Of a stretch of 64,000 nucleotides of DNA, positions 1-12,049 are shown in pieces; position 1 is the first letter of the stretch; every line of letters starts with the position of its first letter. Where the stretch lies: NCBI RefSeq assembly GCF_029227915.1, contig NC_079877.1:23645851-23709850 (forward strand), given 5' to 3'. The stretch is from Hydractinia symbiolongicarpus. Taxonomy: Eukaryota > Cnidaria > Hydrozoa > Anthoathecata > Hydractiniidae. The notes under the pieces are model-generated. The model worked only from the letters and a program-made list of their open reading frames with translations, was not told the origin of the DNA and ran no database searches. The position numbers and the translations under genes are program-made.

Positions 1-227
1 AAAGGTAAAAATATTCTGCAGGACATTCATCTTCTTCGTACGCCTAATCAAGAACACCGTGACGTCTTTGCTGCACACCAATAGTTGGCTTTAGGAGAGG
101 GAAAAACCTTAAAGACTTTTAATGGCTATCACAAAATACATTGCCCGGGAACAATTCATGTTTATCAAGAATTTTTAGGAGAAGGACGGGTTGTTAAAGT
201 ACATAGAGTTCGTAGTTTCAGTTAACC
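1..227 (+). pseudogene. Unrecognised ORF remnant entering from the left edge
   Basis: Frame 1 is open from the left edge, is cut by one TAG at about 82-84, then stays open to TAA near 225. The protein-like stretch after the stop contains GYHKIHCPGTIHVY, with a reasonable amino-acid mix, but I do not recognise the family. Given the dense transposon debris just downstream, an old mobile-element ORF is a fair guess. Its N-terminal part lies outside the window. Confidence 0.25.
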
Positions 228-389
228 ATTGTTAGAATTTTTTTTTGTTACGGTGCTCTAATTAAATATTGAGAAACGGAAGTAAACTGTTATGAATTAA
301 TTAGCATCAGTAAACAAATTAAATTATATTTTCATATCTGAGTTTTTGCCTTGTCGCAGGTCTTTGTAGATTTATTCTCCAATAATTCT

Positions 390-1800
390 TCAGAAGCTTT
401 TGCTGACTTTACACGTGCTAAAAGTTCACTGAGTGTTAAATCATCCTTATAATTGTTGGAAATAATCTCGGTTTATGCTTTGTTCTTGTGAAACAGTCGA
501 TAGGGTAGAAACAAATTGGTATGTCCCACAACAGTGTCACAAGCTGGTTATATGTGACAAGGGCTGTTTGTAAAGTTGTCCTTAAGTATAGCTTTAAAAA
601 ACCTACCTATCTGTTACAACGTTCACCCCACCGTAGCAAGGCAGGTAAAATGATCTGCTGCTTTGATATTTTTAACAAAAAATCCTTTACATGTTTTGAC
701 TAAAAGAAATAGGCAGCTGTTTTTAGCTGGGGTGTCAACTTCACAAATGGATTTCTCTACTTGTAGCGCAAATTAGTACCAAAACATACACATTTAATAC
801 TTTGTCTTCTTTTCTGATCTTTCCAAGCAACGTACCCGCGTAATCTAAACCAGTGTATAGGAAACTTCTTGCCTCCTGTATTCGAAGTATAGTACGTGTC
901 AGTAAGTTGGTTTCCCGCGGTGCAGTTGTGGGGCGCTCTTACAACAATTACTCTTTAAAGTCAGTAAACTTGTTCTGGCACTATTGCTTGTCAGTGCAGA
1001 AGGATAAATAACAGACGCGTATGCCTGTATGGAGCAGTCCGAAAAAGCTGAAATGTTAGGGATATATTGTTCTCCTTGATTTCCTGAAAAACGTGTGGAG
1101 GAAAATGAATGCCTCAGAAATCATTAAGCTAACAATACTTGCCATGCAGCTTTAATGTTTTCGGGAATTTCTTCGTTCCAATCTCTCTTATCTTTACATA
1201 GGAGCTGGAAAAGAGCTTTGACTCGCCTAATGACAGGTGACCAGTCCGATAAGATCACACAATGATACAGCATGATGCAGCTAGATGCAGCATGTCTTTT
1301 TGTCATGAGAAATGTTTTCGCTTTTTTTTAAGAACATGTCGAAATCAAACATAAATTTGCCACGCTGAATATCCCAATATATACCCATTACTTTGTTGTT
1401 GCCGAATGGTTGATTTTTCATTTGTGCTTGAGCAAATGTTCTGTCTTCTTTGACCTTAACATCACATGTTCATTATCCTTAATGTAAGATTGTAATAACG
1501 GAGTGTAAGATTTCCCATTTCCTGATGCAAAACCTGCGTTTTACATGATGTCTTGCGCTTTATAGTAATACGGCCCACCTCGTCAAAGCTATTACTCGCA
1601 CTCACGGAATCGTAATCAGACCAAAGAAACAAACAACTGCCGTAGGTTGATAAATGATTACTCGATCCAAATCATCAATCAAAAGCAACGGACAATGGCA
1701 TTGTTGCAGAGCGACCTCAATGTTTAAAAAGGCCTGCGTTATATCCGATATTATAGAAATGCTGTTTAATAGATACCAAAAAAACATGTCAAATGTCTTT
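390..1800 (-). mobile_element. Decayed BEL/Pao LTR-retrotransposon pol (reverse transcriptase to integrase)
   Basis: Read on the minus strand, several frames carry successive BEL/Pao pol landmarks. At 1787-1602 a reverse-transcriptase core has SDITQAFLNIEV and ends in a VVCFFGL-type motif. Around 1430-1320 is the GNNKVMGIYWDIQRGKF segment typical of the Pao region after RT. At 1306-1124 comes SPVIRRVKALFQLLCKDKRDW, a Pao landmark. Around 1063-1000 is FSDCSIQAYASVIY, the RNase H-like DAS/AY motif. At 858-750 an integrase start reads YTGLDYAGTLLGK and later LICATSREIHL. Stops and frame changes separate all blocks, so it is a dead relic. No LTRs were found. Family assignment rests on motif order and is fairly secure; exact ends are not. 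Confidence 0.75.
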
Positions 1801-1859
1801 GCTAGTAAGTTTGAGATAGGATATAAGCAATAGTTTTTAATTTAAAAAAAGTCGCATTT

Positions 1860-2530
1860 AGAACTTGCGCAAATTGGAACTTGGCTAGGATTTAATATGG
1901 ACATCACAACAATGGAATTTTCCGTACCAAAACAGAAAATTATAAAACTTTTACAGTTGTTATCTACTGCTGTTAATTCCAAGTCGGTGAGCGCAAAATT
2001 ACTTTTCAAAATTGCCAGTTCATTGATCTCTGTGTCAATTGCAATAGGCTCGTTGACTAGACTCTTTACTAGACAAAAGTACGCATTGATTGAGTCCAGA
2101 ATAAATTGGTACTTCTCGATGGATATAAGTGAATCTCTTAAGAAAGAGTTGTTATTTTGGATGGTAAATTTACAAAAATCAAACGGATTTAGAATCAGGG
2201 CTAACCTGACAACGACTATAGTAATTTACAGTGACTATAGCAGCAATTGTATGGTGGTTACATAGTAGAAAGGCTAGACAACGTCGCTCGAATAGTCGAA
2301 GTTGGTAGCACTAAGGAATTTTGCAACTTTTGGCTATTGATATCTTCGGAATTTGCTTTCGTTCCAACATAAAAATTATTCGCCTCGTGGATCCCTCGCC
2401 AACAAAACTCTACAGCCGATTTTACAGCCGACATTGTCTTATTATTGGCCATCGTTATCTTCCGACGTGGATTCTTTGATTCGTTTGCAAAGTCGTTTAT
2501 ACTACATTGTAAATTAATAACACAGGTTGT
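1860..2530 (+). mobile_element. DIRS-type retrotransposon fragment: end of RT and RNase H
   Basis: The open frame from 1876 contains WLGFNMDITTMEFSVPKQKI followed by an AIGSLTRLFTRQKYALIESR segment and ELLFWMVNLQKSNGFRI, the characteristic end of the DIRS reverse transcriptase. The RNase H start, IVIYSDYSS, is at 2219-2245. A one-base frame change near 2250 moves the reading to YGGYIVERLDNVARIV, then FASWIPRQQNSTADFTAD around 2367-2421, matching the WIPR..N..AD motif. One in-frame stop lies near 2358. It pairs with the tyrosine-recombinase piece at 3005-3257, giving the DIRS order RT, RNase H, recombinase. Dead copy. Confidence 0.8.
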
Positions 2531-2619
2531 AAATCTGTTTTAACGGTTTGGCTAATTTTTATGCAATGGCAATGTTATTTCGATCCCATAGAATATCGTG
2601 AATAAACTTAATTATAGCG

Positions 2620-2790
2620 ATCAATTGACTGTTTTCGGCACAATGGCACACAGGACTTCATGAGTAAAACCTAAATTGTTTTGATACCTCTCCGCACAGG
2701 GCTTGAGTAAAACTTTATGAAAGAATTATTTCGATATCTCGCCGTACAAGGCTGGAGGAGAAAAGTGTGAGAATTGTTTGTAATCTCACC
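2620..2790. repeat. Imperfect tandem repeat of about 55-65 bp
   Basis: Three degenerate units share a core like CTCGCCGCACAGGGCTTGAG followed by TAAAAC and AATTGTTTCGATATCT. It lies between the two DIRS fragments and may be internal element sequence that was amplified. Confidence 0.5.
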
Positions 2791-2902
2791 GCACAGGCCT
2801 TGAGAAGTGAAATTTATATGATATATAGCAGAACAAAGCTCGGGAAATATTGTTCACGATATCCCACTACCTGCCACTTGACGAGTACAGACGAAAACCT
2901 TG

Positions 2903-2931
2903 ATTTATTTATTTATTTATTTATTTATTTA
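2903..2931. repeat. (ATTT)n microsatellite
   Basis: Seven consecutive TTTA units, uninterrupted. A shorter run of the same motif sits in the asteroid intron near 62,646-62,662. Confidence 0.95.
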
Positions 2932-3004
2932 ATTTTTGACAAACTAGATTCTATTAGGGACGAGTCTTGACGACAAAACGCTGCTAACCTACCAGCTCTT
3001 TTTT

Positions 3005-3257
3005 TAACGCAGCCTTTGCTCCAGGGACAATCTGTAAATATCGTAGGGCATTGCATAGGTGGGTGAAAAGGACCAGTAACTATCTTGAAGTTTTACATTG
3101 TCCGGCTGACTCGTTCTTCCTTTGCATTTTTCTAAACGATTTATTCGTAGAAAAGAGTTCTGTTGGTACAGTCATTTTGGCTTTTTGTAGAATTCGATGG
3201 GGAAACCTAAATACAGATTTTAAATGCTTTGCAGGTGTAACTGCTCATGTGGAGTGA
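3005..3257 (+). mobile_element. DIRS-type tyrosine recombinase fragment (N-terminal core-binding region)
   Basis: The frame reads APGTICKYRRALHRWVKRTS, then a Leu/Val-rich stretch and FCRIRWGNLNTDF. This matches the start of DIRS tyrosine recombinases, where a GT..KY..A..RW motif precedes the catalytic domain. The catalytic R-H-R-Y part is absent: the frame ends at 3257 and nothing similar follows. It lies on the same strand and downstream of the RT/RNase H fragment at 1860-2530, so both probably come from one insertion. Moderately sure, since only the N-terminal domain is seen. Confidence 0.6.
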
Positions 3258-3340
3258 GTTAGTATCTCAGGCAATTCTCGCAAGGGTTCTTCTTCGATCG
3301 TCAGTTGGCCTTGGCGTCGCAAGCTTTTTCTAACAGTGTT

Positions 3341-3374
3341 TAATGTTCTCCATATAAAGATATGGAGAACATTA
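3341..3374. repeat. Perfect hairpin, 15-bp arms, 4-nt loop
   Basis: Arm 3341-3355 (TAATGTTCTCCATAT) is exactly complementary to 3360-3374 with loop AAAG. It sits in non-coding relic DNA, with no poly-T or gene end to suggest a terminator. It belongs to the set of short hairpins discussed in the findings. Confidence 0.95.
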
Positions 3375-3597
3375 TCATTGGATTTTTTCATGTGCCATCA
3401 AACTTCGAGTTTATGACGAAAATCGTGGAAAACAAACTGCAAAGATATATATTGTAAGATACGCGGCATAACAAATGGTCATCTTCACGGTTTTTCTTCT
3501 CTAGAAAAAAAGACTATGAAGCTCCAACGGTTGGCTCCATGGGCTAGAGATGGTTTTTCATCCAGTTGCTGATCGTCATCCCGTTTATCATAGTTGT

Positions 3598-3795
3598 GTT
3601 TATTGTATATGTGCTAGTGTATTGTATATGTGCTTTGCCAAACCAACTAGGCGAGTTGTATTGTATATGTGCTTTGCAAAGCCAATGAGACTAGAATGTG
3701 TATTGTATATGTGATTTGCCAAGCCAACGAGGCGAGAATCGGTGTATTGTATACTTGCTTTGCCAAGCCAACGAGCGAACGATGCGAGAATACCA
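3598..3795. repeat. Minisatellite, about 43-46 bp unit, 4-5 copies
   Basis: Each unit contains GTGTATTGTATATGTGCTTT followed by GCCAAGCCAACGAGGCGAGA, with small differences between units. The first unit is partial. No coding role is visible; the open frame that crosses it is a by-product of the repeat. Confidence 0.85.
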
Positions 3796-3799
3796 ATAT

Positions 3800-6180
3800 C
3801 ACCATATTGAGTTGTTATGTGAAGTGAAAAATATTTGCAATCCTTTTAAACGGTTTGTTGCAATATCAAAATTGCCTGAAATTATTTCATGGTTTTGTTA
3901 CGTAAGGCTTCCTAGTAAACTAGATGTTCTTTAGATATTGATGCATTTATAATTTTCTGACCTACCAACGAAATCAATTTCCCAAAATCTATCTAACTAG
4001 GTTCTTAATTCCATGTCAACCGTATCAATTACACGAACTGCATTGCACTTCATGGAATAAATATTTAAATGACCAAGTCAGTTAAACGACACGACCACCT
4101 AGAGCTGACAAAATCTAACCCAACGATGATTCTATGGCAGCAGGATATTCAGAACCACGAACCAATTGACCCAACACAAATGTCCACCTCTATCATAACA
4201 ACAAACTCATTGTCTGCTAATTCTAGATTGGTTAAATGCCGCTAAATACTGAATGTTTGTAACATGTTTTGGATGTTCAGTAAGATAATAAATCTGTCCA
4301 ATTCACAAGGCTTCTCTATATATCTATCCTCCATCATTTTTACGTTTCACACAAAGTTTAATGACTTCGAGTGTGTCTACTTTCCCTCTCGAGTCTTCAA
4401 GTGTATTGATTACCAACTATTCTTTTCGCAATGTTTTCAGTTTTAAATTGTCTCGTAACTTTTCGGTGATGTATAAAATTTACTTTCTAGGTCACACATT
4501 ACACGGAAAACTTCATGCTGTTGTTTATTGCAATCACATAACCAGTTTGAACCGTTTGAAGAAGGAAAAAACTGTTGCAGCTGTTTCACCACGGCAACAG
4601 TTAGACATTGGAGAAACTGTTAGAATTCTTTATAGAACAGCTTTTAGTAAGGGAGAGGTGACACAGTTTAAATACAAAGGATGACTTACTACTTATAATG
4701 ACAATGTCTCAAGCAAATTGCGTTGATATAATTATATTTACATCTTCAGTTATACGTTCATTGGGGAAAGGGATAAAGAGACAGCAATAATTTTGAATGT
4801 ACATCTTTAGAGAGTTAATGTTGCGAATGCAGTTTTAGATATCTTTATATAGTTTCCTCAATTGTTTAACATTTTCCATAGAGGTGGCAGGACACACCTT
4901 TTTTAACGATTACACGTGTACTATTATTTGCACTTGTAAGTCACCATATTGTTGTGTTAGAATATGTATTGCTTCCTTATAGTCTTCCTTATAGTCATTA
5001 TATAAAGTCAGTCTTTCAATCGCTGATAATACCGCCTGAGTTAAGTGTCTTTTTAAATGCAGGAAGTTATACACATCGGTTAACAAATCGTTACCGTTAA
5101 TAGTGGCATTATAATAGGCTTAAACGAAATACCACTTTAACGTGTTTCTTTCAAAGAACTCGATCTTTGGTGACATGTTAAGGCAACAATTTACACAATT
5201 CAACTCCTGTCTCCTACGAGATCGTTTTCAAGTAGGGCAACAAACAACACAAGCATTTAATTATTATAGTTCAAACGAGCTAAATGTTTTCCATATCTTC
5301 GGAATATTTCTGAACAATGTTTTTAGAGTTCTGCTTTGTCATTAAAACACTCCTTTTACTCTCGGCATGTAAATATATAGCAACAGCTACGCAATAAATG
5401 TGTTTCAAAGGAAATTTTAAATAGACTTTAAAATGACATCGCTTACATCTATTTCTCCTTGGTCCTATAAAACCCGCTATATGGTCAGACAGCTTAAGCG
5501 TCTGCGTAAGACATTTTGTTACTGGTTAAAGTTTTGTCTGTGTAACACTTACAGTAAGTTCATCAGAAATTTTTACTCTTGTAAGGCTGTAATTGCACAA
5601 GAAAATCCACAACTTCTTTCATAATTTTAAGTTTTTTAACACCCACTTGGAAATGTTATACTCCAATAGGAGATTAATTAACAGAAATTGCAATAAATCT
5701 TTTCGGAAAAATGGTACTTTGCTTATACTTTACGCCGCATGGTTTACTTGTATTGCCTTCAGCCCGGTGTTAACATTATTTTTTGAATCTTCACAAAAAT
5801 TAACATTGCAAAATAAAATAACATTGAGCGATTATTTTGGCTACGATGGTTTTACAAAGGGTTGTAAAGGACGATTTTATTTTAGGTAAGGTTGTGTCAA
5901 AGTTATGTTTTAAAAAATATATCACACCCGAAATACTATAATATTGTGTGCGTTTTACTCCATTTTACGACATTCTGAATACTTGTGCAAGAGCGCTACA
6001 TCATCATAAATGACACAGAGTTTGGCTGTTACTAAGTCCTCCGCTGAACATTTAATCACACGTCCCATCCACTTGTGCCATAACCCATCGTTTCAACGGT
6101 GGATACTCGCTAAGAATTAAAACAGAACAGGTCCAGGACAAAAGTCTAGATTTGTGTCACACAGGTTTACTGTGCATTTT
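3800..6180. other. AT-rich DNA without a recognisable gene
   Basis: Several short open frames occur here (for example 4361-4684 plus, 5593-5889 plus). None has a domain, signal peptide or splice context that I recognise, and their amino-acid mix looks like translated AT-rich DNA. The 4361-4684 frame ends with a less random stretch (SPRQQLDIGETVRILYRTAF) that could be the end of an old element ORF. I see no RNA gene. Confidence 0.5.
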
Positions 6181-6236
6181 ACATCTGAAAAATACAGCAC
6201 ATTGTTAATCAATTAATTAATAATTAACAGCACTGT

Positions 6237-7165
6237 CTAACCATAGATTCGCTTTCGGTGAATTCGTCGATTGTGATAGATTTGACGGCCATGGTAGATT
6301 CGTCTGCCGTAAATTCGTCGATTTAGTTGCCTATGATTTCGTCGATGTTGATGACCTCCTCGTCTGTGGATATTTCGACGTGGGTATGCTAGTACATGGC
6401 TATTTCGCTGACGACAGTGATTTTTTTGGCGTTTATGAGAATGTAGACGAAGCCATGGATCTACGAGAAGAATTGTAAACGACAAACTCAAAGAAGGCGT
6501 CACTTGTAGATAAATGTTACTAAATGAAGAAAACAGCATTTTTTAACCTTTTTGACCATTATCCTGTTCTGCTATGTCGTTGTCCTCTTCTTCTGAATCA
6601 TCGTCACCTATAAAATTTTGAAATTTAAGTAGTAAAATTAATTTTAGTTGCACTATGTCCACTCCTAGATTTTACTTTTACCTGAATCTGCTGAATCTTC
6701 AATTTCATCATCCGCATCAGATAAAGTGTTACTTTCATCCAAATTCTCAAAGTTTTCATTCTCATCGTTAGCATCTACTACATTGACCATCTGAGAAACT
6801 TCAATGGCATCTTCTTTAATTTTTATACCTTTCCCTGAAACTTAAATTAAATTAAGGTGTTAATTAAGTCAACGAAAATTTTCTTCATCATTTTACTAGT
6901 ATGAGCGTATAATAATTTATAGAAATCTTGTGTATAACATATAAAGAAAACTTTATTGAATTACTTGTAACGTGAAAGAAAGACTTTATTTTGTGCTACC
7001 TGTAAGTAGAGTTGCAACAAATCCTACCACCAACAACAAATGAAACAGGTTCATCTAACATAAAAAGTAAGTTGTATGTGACATCTTCGTTATCGTCATA
7101 TGGTCAGATCTAATGAAACAAACTTACCTTGTTCGTCAGACTTCTTTGATGTGTAAGCTCATATT
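6237..7165 (-). CDS. Cationic-peptide precursor, copy A (intact): signal peptide, acidic propiece, His/Arg-rich tail
   Basis: Coding exons on the minus strand are 7054-7000, 6834-6682, 6607-6548 and 6460-6237 (163 residues); a non-coding first exon ends at 7128. All introns are GT-AG and phase 1. Exon 2 gives a signal peptide, MNLFHLLLVVGFVATLLTG. Exons 3 and 4 give an acidic propiece with about 27 Asp/Glu, including DESNTLSDADDE. Exon 5 gives a 74-residue tail with about 20 Arg, 3 Lys and 11 His, ending RRIHRKRIYG. A terminal Gly after Tyr could serve amidation. The architecture matches antimicrobial precursors such as arminins, but sequence homology to them is not established. It is the most diverged intact member: its propiece lacks one of the acidic repeats of copy C, and its tail is less Arg-rich. 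Secretion is inferred from the signal peptide. Confidence 0.82.
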
Positions 7166-7187
7166 TATTTTTTTGACTAAATAGAGA

Positions 7188-7196
7188 CCTTATATA
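7188..7196 (-). promoter_or_regulatory. TATA box of copy A
   Basis: TATATAAGG on the minus strand lies about 25-35 bp before the inferred transcript start. Upstream, 7226-7255 holds a block shared with copies C and D (minus-strand CTCCCTA..T.TATAAAACTT then TCAAGTGACT), and a TGACTCA (AP-1 consensus) overlaps it at 7223-7229. Confidence 0.7.
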
Positions 7197-7199
7197 GGC

Positions 7200-8710
7200 G
7201 ACTTTCAAAGGCTCAATTATTATGAGTCACTTGAAAGTTTTATATAGTTAGGGAGGTAACAATTAACATATTAAATTCATTATCAGAAATAAATATTACA
7301 AAATACTGCAAAATATTGAGGTATGGCAACCCCCGGTTGTGTTATAGTTGGATTTATTTAATGAAACCGAAACATAATTAGCTGTGTAACACCTGTTCCA
7401 TAAAGTATGATCTAATTAAGTTCTTGCTAGGTCAAACAAAATAAAAACTTTGTAATTAGCAAGTTAGAGAGCATTGTGGATTTGCGCAACGTATTGCAAC
7501 ACTATTAATGGATCAGAGTAAAACCAGGATCAATCATTCTAAAATAACTTTCCTTTTGGTATACTGGAACACGTGTCATAGTTTCACAAAATCAGATTAG
7601 ACAAGATTAAATGCTTACACCCAACAGTCGACAAGGAAGCACGAAAACATTGCATAATCAAAGAATTAAGTTTAATCTACTGAAAAATGTTCTGAATCTC
7701 TGGATCATATAATGAAAAACAGATTTGCGTTTAAAACAGGTGCTACATCATGATTTGTCTTTCTTTTATGTATAACTTTACGTCTGAGCACTTTCTGTTA
7801 TTTCATCAACGTAGAAGTTTCACCACAATGATAACATAATATTTATAACTTTTACATAAATAGTATCCAATCACTATAGTTTCGTAAAAGAAATTCCTGT
7901 ATTAAAATCGACATGGATTTACCACCCTTTCAATTTAGTGCATAGCATAAAATTCCTAATTTTAGCGCCCCAAGATTTTGTTTAAGCGTTTACTGCATTG
8001 TACAAAGTTTAAATATCGAACTGTATAATTTGCTGATATTAATTGTGTTTAGTTGTCTTTAGCACCTATCAATGCAATTAGTTGGGCAAACAGTTATTAA
8101 CATGCATGGCTTGCGCCACCATTTAGTGATGTCTGGCACAATAGTTCTCATTATGTCTCATTCCAATACATTTTCAAAAAATAAATTTGACTTATTTAGC
8201 ATCTATCATTTAACGGAAGGAGAAACAGTATCACAAAGAAGGTGGAAAAATATACCAATTGTTCTAATTTATTTTCATAATAATTTACATTTAAAAAAGG
8301 CGGGCCTTGAACGTGGTAGCCCCAACGGCGGAAATATCTTAGGACTAATTATTGACACAACCATAGCTCGTATTTTCTGGAAAAGACAGCTACCTTATTT
8401 TTATGTTAACAACTTGTTAAGTAACCAATTGTGTTTTCCATTTGGCAACATATCTGAATATATTTGAGAAAATAGACAATTACAGTTTAGTGATACATCA
8501 GTTTGAAGCATTTGTTTAGGTTTATGTAAACAAAAATTTACTAAAAATGGGAATATCATACTGTTGACAGGAAAGTAAAAACGCAACACATTTTAAGCCT
8601 CTGCGTGGAATGTGCGCGTGGCATAGGTAATGTCTACCGCGGAATAAGATCAGAAAAAATAATGAAATCAAGAACTGAATAAAATTTGCAATTACTTTTA
8701 TTAACACTTT
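7200..8710 (-). other. Upstream region of copy A, related to the upstream regions of B, C and D
   Basis: Read on the minus strand, 7381-7420 contains TTAGATCATA followed by ATGGAACAGGTGTTACACAG, closely matching 18,890-18,936 and 32,368-32,412. Further up, 8200-8310 resembles 30,290-30,400, and 8590-8630 resembles 11,960-12,020 and 29,840-29,880. The gene was therefore duplicated with a long upstream block. A 131-codon plus-strand ORF at 8072-8467 lies inside, antisense to the gene, and is treated as non-coding. Confidence 0.6.
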
Positions 8711-10600
8711 TCTTTAAATTAGTTATACTGATTTTTTTCTTCCGTGCAATTGACGGGATATTTAATGCTTAAAATAAAATTGCTTTTCCAAATCCCCCGC
8801 CCCAACTCCCACTCAATTGTAATTCATAAAGCTGTTGTTTTGTAAGCAAAAACCTTATGATATAAATCTGTTTAGAATTCCTGATTTCAGTGTTTGAGTT
8901 AGTTCCACCGTTCTATAGGGATTAAAATCTCGCGTTTTTAGTCAATTTTAGTTAACTTAAGCATGGGTAAATATTATTTGTTATGGCGTGACATATGTTT
9001 CATAACGACATATTGGTTTTCAAAATACCTTTATTGGAATTTTGAAAGTCATCAATTTTTATTTTTTAAGGTTTTATATTCTATATGATGTTTTTCTTAC
9101 TCCAAATTTTACTTCGGACCGTTTTAGTCAGTTTTAGAGAAAATATATATACTGCACCAATATGGCAAACAAAAACACATGAAGAATTGTTTTTTCCTCA
9201 GCGTATAAACAAACCCATATACCAGCCATAGAAACATTTATTTCCCAGACTTTGTACAACGCGAATTTGCGTGGCAGGTAGGGCGAAATGGCCACATGAG
9301 ATTTTGATATGTTTTTATAAGTTTTTAAAAAAACAGTCAAACAATTGTTCTGTCCCTTTAAAGGCACATTTTAACATCTTGTGTACTAGATTAAAGGACA
9401 AATATCTTTCTAAGAAATATGGGTGTGTCTGTACAAAATCTCTTTTTTAGATTGGAATGGATTAAGAATCAACATGTAACAAGTTGAGCTAGGCAGAGTC
9501 ATGTACTTCGAGCATTTTCAAATGTCAAATGAAGTAATTTATAATAAATTTTATAAAATGTGTAAATGTGTAAGATGGGAAATACAAATTAAATGTTGTA
9601 CATAAACGTTATAGAATTGTTGCTTTAATTTAGTATATGTTTTTATTTTTTTACAGTATATAAAATTAATTAACCCATTGATGTATCATAAGTAAAGATG
9701 TCTAGGTGAGGATGTATTAATGTGATTAAGGTAATACAAATCTCGAGGTCAGAGCTGCTGGTAGATCGTTGAAAATACAAAAAAAAGGATTATACTTTCA
9801 CCTTACCTTCTAATAATAAAAATCTAGGTCATACTAATCAATTTTATTATAAATTTTAGAAAATGTAAAGCAGTCAATGTGGTACTTTGCACAAAAATCG
9901 CATATTTTTCTCTCAAATGTCAAGGGAAAACAATATGCAAAGATTAAATTTATAATCTACAGCATGATTTTTGACCTATCTCAAAAATAATCACTTTGGC
10001 ATGTTATTGTCCTAAATTTTGTGGAAGAAAAAATGTTGAAAAGCTTTAATTAATTTTTGCAATATTTAATACTTATTGACGATTAAAATTTTATCAGTGA
10101 TAAGCTATTGAAAGGCTACAAACAGATTAAAGGAAGTATAAAAGAATCGATATTAAGGCTTAAACGTGATTCTTTAGTTTTATTACGTACTTTTTTTATG
10201 TGGATGATAAAAATGTCAAATTTCATCCAAATTTAAGCATTTTGCCACGATTATATTTACATTGTTAGTATGTAAGAGATTAGTATTACGAGAAAAAACA
10301 TATTTTTGTAAACGTGGCACTCTTTGAGGTTGCTTGGTTACTCATTTTGAACGATATCTACATAAGACAAAGTTATACGAAGTCTAAGCAATTAAAATCG
10401 TTACTTCCATTGTCGCTCCCATTATAATGCATGACCCCGATGGTAAAAAATATATTTTTACAAGGATTTTTGAAAAACATTTTGTGGGAATTTGAGGCAC
10501 TCAAAAAGGCAAGTACGCTCCTTAGTAAACCTTAGCTGCCATGAAGTATTTTTAAAATAGTATTACAGCGGATTGTAAACAGTGTTGTTATTTTAGCTAA
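8710..10600. other. AT-rich intergenic DNA, nothing recognised
   Basis: No domain, RNA gene, long repeat or conserved promoter is visible. Short ORFs such as 9134-9367 minus look random. Confidence 0.5.
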
Positions 10601-10916
10601 AGTTGTGGTAAAGTTATGTTTCGAATTTTGTGTGCGCTTTACTCAATAAATGACATACTGCATAACTGTGTTTGCGCGCTTCAGCTAAATAAGGGACACA
10701 GTTGTTCGCTCTTATCAATCGCAGATCGCTCAGTTACTTCCAGTTTCCCCGGCGTTGTGAGAGCGGACCTCAGTATCTGTTACTTTATGAGATTTCAATG
10801 CGCACTTAAACCTAAGAGTTGAGAGTTGTTTTAGACAGGTTTATTTTTATTTTTCCATTTAAAAAATACAACACATTGTGAATTACTTGATTAATAATTA
10901 CCACCACTGGGTAACC

Positions 10917-11800
10917 ATAGTTTCACTTTCGGTGAAGTCGTCGAGTTGGACAGATTGGGCGGCAATGGTGGATTCTTTCACCGTAAAATCGTCTATGTGC
11001 TCCAACTCATCGCCCATAAATATTTCGACGTCTATAAGTCTATTGTTTGTGGATTCTTTCACGTGGGTATGCTCGCCGACGAGTTGTTCAGGTAGGACGC
11101 AGACTTCTTCAGCGTTTGTAAGAATGTAGACGAAATCATGAATTTATGAGAAGGATTGTCAACGACAAGCTTAAAGCAACCTTCACTTAGTACATATCAT
11201 ACATACTTTATAGAAAGAAAGAATAAATCTTACTGATTGAAAAAAACACATTCTTCACCTTTTTGATCATAATCTTGTTCTTCTAGGTCACTGTTTTTTT
11301 TCCGAGTCATCGTCACCTACAATAATTTGAACTTCAAATGGTGAAATTAGTTTTAGATGTACAACTTAAACTCCTAGATTTTACTTTAACCTGAGCTCGC
11401 TGAATATTCATTGTCGTCATCCGCATCGGATAATGTGTTACTTTCGTCTGAAATCTCACAGTTTTCAATCTGATTGTCAGTATATGATGAAGTGTTACTT
11501 TCATTCAAATCGTCAGAGTTTTTATTCTCATCATCAGAATGTGATGGCATCTGCTATATTGTCCATCTCAGAAACTTATTCTTCAATCACAATTTCTTTA
11601 ATATTCATCGCTCTTCCCGATCCTTATAATATATTAGTAATATTTTTTCCATCAGTCTTGCCGCAAAGACCAGAAGCAACAACAAATGAAGCAGCTTTAT
11701 CTAACATAAAAAGTAAACTAACATATTTCGCCTAATTTCGTTGATGGAAGAGTTCAGCTAGTGTTCTTCCGGCTAAGCGAAGACTATTTATAGAGAACTT
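10917..11800 (-). pseudogene. Cationic-peptide precursor, copy B (dead)
   Basis: All exons of the family can be traced on the minus strand, but each is damaged. The start codon is ATA instead of ATG after the exon 2 acceptor near 11,700. The exon 3 acceptor TTTCAG has become GATCGG, and the exon carries an early TAA and a frameshift. Exon 4 (about 11,317-11,260) is 58 nt instead of 60, through loss of two bases in an A run, and hits TGA. The exon 5 acceptor AG is AA at 11,144-11,145, and its second full codon is TGA instead of Trp. A TATAAATAG remains near 11,785. Curiously, the other forward frame of exon 5 (the acidic one) stays open for about 90 codons here. Certainly not a working precursor. 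Confidence 0.85.
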
Positions 11801-12049
11801 TTGAAGGTCTAACTTTTATGAGTAAGACACCCTAAAATCTTTTAAATTAGTTAAGTTGAAATCATTTGTTTAGTTTTTTGCAAACAAATATTTGCTAAAT
11901 AATGAAAAACATCTTTCTAGTAATATTATACTGTTAACAGGTAAGTGCAAACAAAACGCATTGTAAGCCTCTGTGTAATATAAAATCGAGTGGAATGTGC
12001 GCATAAGTAATGTCTGCTGCAGAGATAAGGAGATGTATGTTCTAGCACG

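Noticed and set aside
8072-8467. 131-codon ORF upstream of copy A
   Set aside because: A related minus-strand ORF at 30,286-30,582 shares only part of it. It lies antisense in a duplicated upstream region with no recognisable domain.
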